The notes beneath the pieces are model-generated. The model was not told where the DNA came from and ran no database searches. It saw only the letters and a program-made list of their open reading frames with translations. Made by a program: the position numbers and the translations under genes. A stretch of 6,750 bases of DNA from Actinomycetota bacterium. Lineage in GTDB: Bacteria > Actinomycetota > Actinomycetes > Actinomycetales > Actinomycetaceae. Shown piece by piece: positions 4,232 through 6,750 of the stretch. The stretch is from positions 1 through 6,750 of the forward strand of contig JAHYYD010000118.1 in NCBI GenBank assembly GCA_019425105.1, in the 5' to 3' direction. Every line of letters begins with the position of its first letter. The stretch's first letter is position 1.

Positions 4232-6739
4232 CTACTGTCCGCGCTTGATGGACTCGAGCAGCATGACGGCCACGTCGCGCACCTCAGGGAGCTTCCCGCT
4301 CGGCGAGGCCGTGGCGGCCTCGGCGCTCTGATTGTCGGCGTCGGAGGAGACGAAGCCGGCCGACGTGCCCGAGGCGGAGCCGAGCATCTGGGAGCAGAAG
4401 GGGCAGGCCGTCGCGACGACGTCCGCGCCCGTGGACGCGGCCTCGACGATGCGGGCGTCGGCGATGCGTGTCCCGCGCGTCTCCTCGAACCAGGCGTGCG
4501 CGCCGCCCGCGCCGCAGCACATCGCGCGGTCGCGGTTGCGCGGCATCTCGACGAGCTCCACGTTCGGCAGGGAACCCACGAGCTCGCGCGGCGGTGAGTA
4601 AATCTTGTTGTGGCGTCCCAGGAAGCACGCGTCGTGGTACGTGACCTTCAGGGGGGCGCCGACCGAGGGTGCCGTGTCCGAGGAGGCCGCCCCGGCCTCG
4701 TCCGTGGAGTCCGTGCCCGTAGACGTAGCGGAGGCCGCGGAAGTGGGGGCCACCGGCGTGAGGAGGCCGTCGCGCACCAGGCGGTTGAGGAGCTGCGTGT
4801 GGTGGACGACGTCGAAGTGTCCGCCGAGCTCCGGGTACTCGCCCGCGATCGTGTTGAAGCAGTGCGCGCAGGAGACGACGATCTTGCGCGGCTTGGCTTC
4901 CGTGAGGGTGTCGATTGCCTGGGCGGCCAGCATCTGGAAGAGCGCCTCGTTGCCGGCGCGGCGGGCGGGGTCGCCCGTGCAGGACTCGCCCGAGCCGAGG
5001 ACCGCGAAGGACACGCCCGCGGTGTGCAGCAGCTCGGCGACGGCGGCGCTGGTCTTCTTCGCCGTGTCGTCGTAGGCGCCCGCGCAGCCCACCCAGAACA
5101 GGTAGTCAACCTCGGAGGCGTCCTCGATGTCCTCGCCGACGACGGGGATGTCGAAGTCCAGCTTCTTCGCCCAGTCCATGCGCTTGCGGGCGGGCTGGTT
5201 GTAGGGGTTCGCCTTGGATTCCATGCCGCGGAACGCGCGGCCCAGCTCGCGGGGGAACGCGCCTTCCATGAGGACCTGGTGGCGGCGCAGGTCGAGGATG
5301 TGGTCGATGTGTTCGATGTCGACGGGGCACTGCTCGACGCAGGCGCCGCAGTTCGTGCAGTCCCACAGGACCTCTTCGGAGACGACCTCGGGGACCAGGG
5401 GAGCGGTGACCGCGGAGACGCCCTCGGGGCCGGTTGCGCCCGACAGGGACAGGGCGGAGACCAGGTCGAAGGAGTGCGGCGAGGCCGGCACACCCTTATC
5501 GAGGAGGACCTCCCCGTCTTCGAGCTTCTGGTGGCCCTCCTCCTGCTCGACGATCTGCACGTTGGAGGCGGACTCCATGTGGTCGCGCAGGCTCATGATG
5601 AGGAGCTTGGGGGAGAGGGGCTTCTGCGTGTTCCACGCGGGGCACAGCTCCTGGCAGCGGCCGCACTCGGTGCACGAGTACAGGTCGAGGCGGGCCTTCC
5701 ACGAGAAGTCCTCGATCGTGCCCACACCGAGGACCGTGTCCTCGGGGACGTCGTCGAAGTCGTCCTCGCTGGTCACGGGCTTTCCGTCGATGAGCATGTG
5801 GTCTGCCGGTCCCAGCGACTTCGTGCCGTCGGCGTTTCGGCGCGTGTACAGGTTGAGGATCGCGACGAAGCGGTGCCAGGCGACGCCCATGCCGGTCTGG
5901 ATACCGACGACGGTCAGCCAGGTCATGGAGGTGATGACCTTGAGGGCGCTGACCAGGACGATCGCGTTGGCCAGGGACGCGGCCGAGGAGGAGGCCGCGG
6001 CCGCGAAGAGCGCGCCCAGCCAGGCGGTGAGGGGGAAGTGCAGCGCGCTCGCGTGGGCTTCGAGGCTCGGGGTCACGCTGAAAAGCGCGTATTCGAGGCC
6101 GCGCAGGGCCACGACGCATGCGCACACGATGAGGATGACCCACTCGACGAAGAGCGCCTGCCAGCGGGTCGAGCCCAGGAAGCGGGAGGCCAGGCCGCGC
6201 GGGGAGGAGTCGCGCGGGTGGGGGCGGGTCAGTGACGAGGGTGGGGTGCCTTCCGGGTCGGCCGCGGCGGCTGCGGCGTCGGGATCGTCGTTGGACAGGG
6301 CCGCCTCGGCGGCGGTGCCGCGCCCGGCGCGCTGGCGCACGATCATCAGGGCGATGATGCCCGCCAGGCCGCCCCACGCGAAGACCTCGGTGAGCCACTC
6401 CCACGGTGCGAAATGCCCGAGGAGAGGCAGCGTGAAGATCTGGACGCGCAGCTGCGCGTAGCCCGTGACCAGGGTGAGGAAGAGGATCGGGAAGGAGACC
6501 ATGACGAGCCAGTGAGCGGTCTTGATCCAGGGCCGCCCCTTGAACTCACGGTGCGTGAGGGCCGCGGAGATGACGCCCCAGAGGCGCTTGCCCACGGGGG
6601 TCAGGCGCCCCGGGTCGGGCGTGCCCGCGCAGACCGTGCGCCACATGTGTGTCAGGCCTCGCGCGAACGACAGGACGGCCACAGCGCTCACCAGTAGGGC
6701 GAGTCCCCACATGATGGCGCTCAGCGTCGGATTGGCCAC
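4232..6739 (-). CDS. membrane Fe-S oxidoreductase, Rv0338c/EtfD-like
   Basis: The 835-residue product joins a membrane part to Fe-S modules. Apolar helices lie near residues 8-27, 73-95, 118-135, 196-220, 235-250 and 255-285, with histidines (31, 76, 234, 289) that could hold heme b as in NarI-like domains. Two ferredoxin motifs follow: C356-C359-C362-C366-P and C461-C464-C467-C471-P. Two cysteine-rich regions of the heterodisulfide-reductase subunit B (CCG) type come next: C552, C587, C624, C627 and C705, C741-C742, C779, C782. The order and length match mycobacterial Rv0338c (EtfD, about 880 residues), which passes electrons from electron-transfer flavoprotein to menaquinone; that partner is inferred here, and a glycolate- or lactate-type oxidoreductase role is the alternative. 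Low-complexity inserts occupy 136-190, 661-697 and 786-816. The GTG start is fixed by GAGGAGG four bases upstream (6744-6750). No partner gene is visible, and the upstream region lies outside the window. Confidence 0.88.
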   Translation of the reverse strand: MANPTLSAIMWGLALLVSAVAVLSFARGLTHMWRTVCAGTPDPGRLTPVGKRLWGVISAALTHREFKGRPWIKTAHWLVMVSFPILFLTLVTGYAQLRVQIFTLPLLGHFAPWEWLTEVFAWGGLAGIIALMIVRQRAGRGTAAEAALSNDDPDAAAAAADPEGTPPSSLTRPHPRDSSPRGLASRFLGSTRWQALFVEWVILIVCACVVALRGLEYALFSVTPSLEAHASALHFPLTAWLGALFAAAASSSAASLANAIVLVSALKVITSMTWLTVVGIQTGMGVAWHRFVAILNLYTRRNADGTKSLGPADHMLIDGKPVTSEDDFDDVPEDTVLGVGTIEDFSWKARLDLYSCTECGRCQELCPAWNTQKPLSPKLLIMSLRDHMESASNVQIVEQEEGHQKLEDGEVLLDKGVPASPHSFDLVSALSLSGATGPEGVSAVTAPLVPEVVSEEVLWDCTNCGACVEQCPVDIEHIDHILDLRRHQVLMEGAFPRELGRAFRGMESKANPYNQPARKRMDWAKKLDFDIPVVGEDIEDASEVDYLFWVGCAGAYDDTAKKTSAAVAELLHTAGVSFAVLGSGESCTGDPARRAGNEALFQMLAAQAIDTLTEAKPRKIVVSCAHCFNTIAGEYPELGGHFDVVHHTQLLNRLVRDGLLTPVAPTSAASATSTGTDSTDEAGAASSDTAPSVGAPLKVTYHDACFLGRHNKIYSPPRELVGSLPNVELVEMPRNRDRAMCCGAGGAHAWFEETRGTRIADARIVEAASTGADVVATACPFCSQMLGSASGTSAGFVSSDADNQSAEAATASPSGKLPEVRDVAVMLLESIKRGQ

Positions 6740-6743
6740 GTTT

Positions 6744-6750
6744 CCTCCTC
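6744..6750 (-). promoter_or_regulatory. Shine-Dalgarno deciding the GTG start of the Fe-S oxidoreductase
   Basis: On the minus strand GAGGAGG is followed by AAAC and then GTG at 6739. It is the strongest ribosome binding site in the window and supports this GTG as the true start. The promoter lies beyond the right edge. Confidence 0.8.

Noticed and set aside
4610..6235. Plus-strand open frame of 541 codons opposite the Fe-S oxidoreductase.
   Set aside because: The minus strand has all conserved cysteine motifs and a strong ribosome binding site; the plus translation is low-complexity Gly/Ala/Val/Arg/Asp.
1..6750. Search for a multi-gene defence, mobile or biosynthetic system.
   Set aside because: No transposase, integrase, nuclease, toxin-antitoxin pair, CRISPR repeat or biosynthetic core enzyme is visible; the genes look like separate chromosomal units.

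Overview
The window is high-GC DNA with C/G-ending codons, actinobacterial -10 boxes (TAnnnT, TAGGCT) and two apparently leaderless genes. An actinobacterium is well supported. A member of the Actinomycetaceae (Actinomyces/Schaalia type) is my inference from overall gene style, not from a diagnostic marker. No mobile element, CRISPR array, tRNA or rRNA is visible.

Layout: (1) positions 1-131, minus strand, carry the N-terminal 43 codons of a MutY-type adenine DNA glycosylase that runs off the left edge. (2) An AT-rich divergent intergenic region (132-300) separates it from a small TM2-domain membrane protein (301-627), which ends at a strong intrinsic terminator (669-705). (3) A second TM2-domain protein (897-1598) has a long Ala/Pro/Gly/Tyr/Gln-rich N-terminal tail and its own promoter. 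(4) dcd (1645-2226), probably leaderless, encodes a dCTP deaminase of the mycobacterial dUMP-forming type. It is followed 6 bases later by a 536-residue proline-rich protein of unknown function (2233-3843), probably co-transcribed. (5) A single-domain molbindin (Mop/TOBE, 3920-4132) has its own promoter and ends at a GC-rich hairpin terminator. (6) Convergent to it, on the minus strand, a large membrane-bound Fe-S oxidoreductase (4232-6739) resembles mycobacterial Rv0338c/EtfD: a NarI-like membrane part, two [4Fe-4S] ferredoxin motifs and two cysteine-rich (CCG) regions.

The genes mostly look like independent housekeeping or accessory transcription units. The one convincing operon is dcd plus the unknown gene. 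MutY (repair of oxidised-guanine mispairs) and Dcd (dUMP supply and dUTP avoidance) both bear on DNA integrity but are not linked transcriptionally here. Nothing in the window forms an evident new multi-gene system. The most interesting items are the uncharacterised partner of dcd, the orphan molbindin with a direct-repeat promoter, the EtfD-like oxidoreductase with low-complexity inserts, and the palindrome overlapping the predicted mutY promoter.
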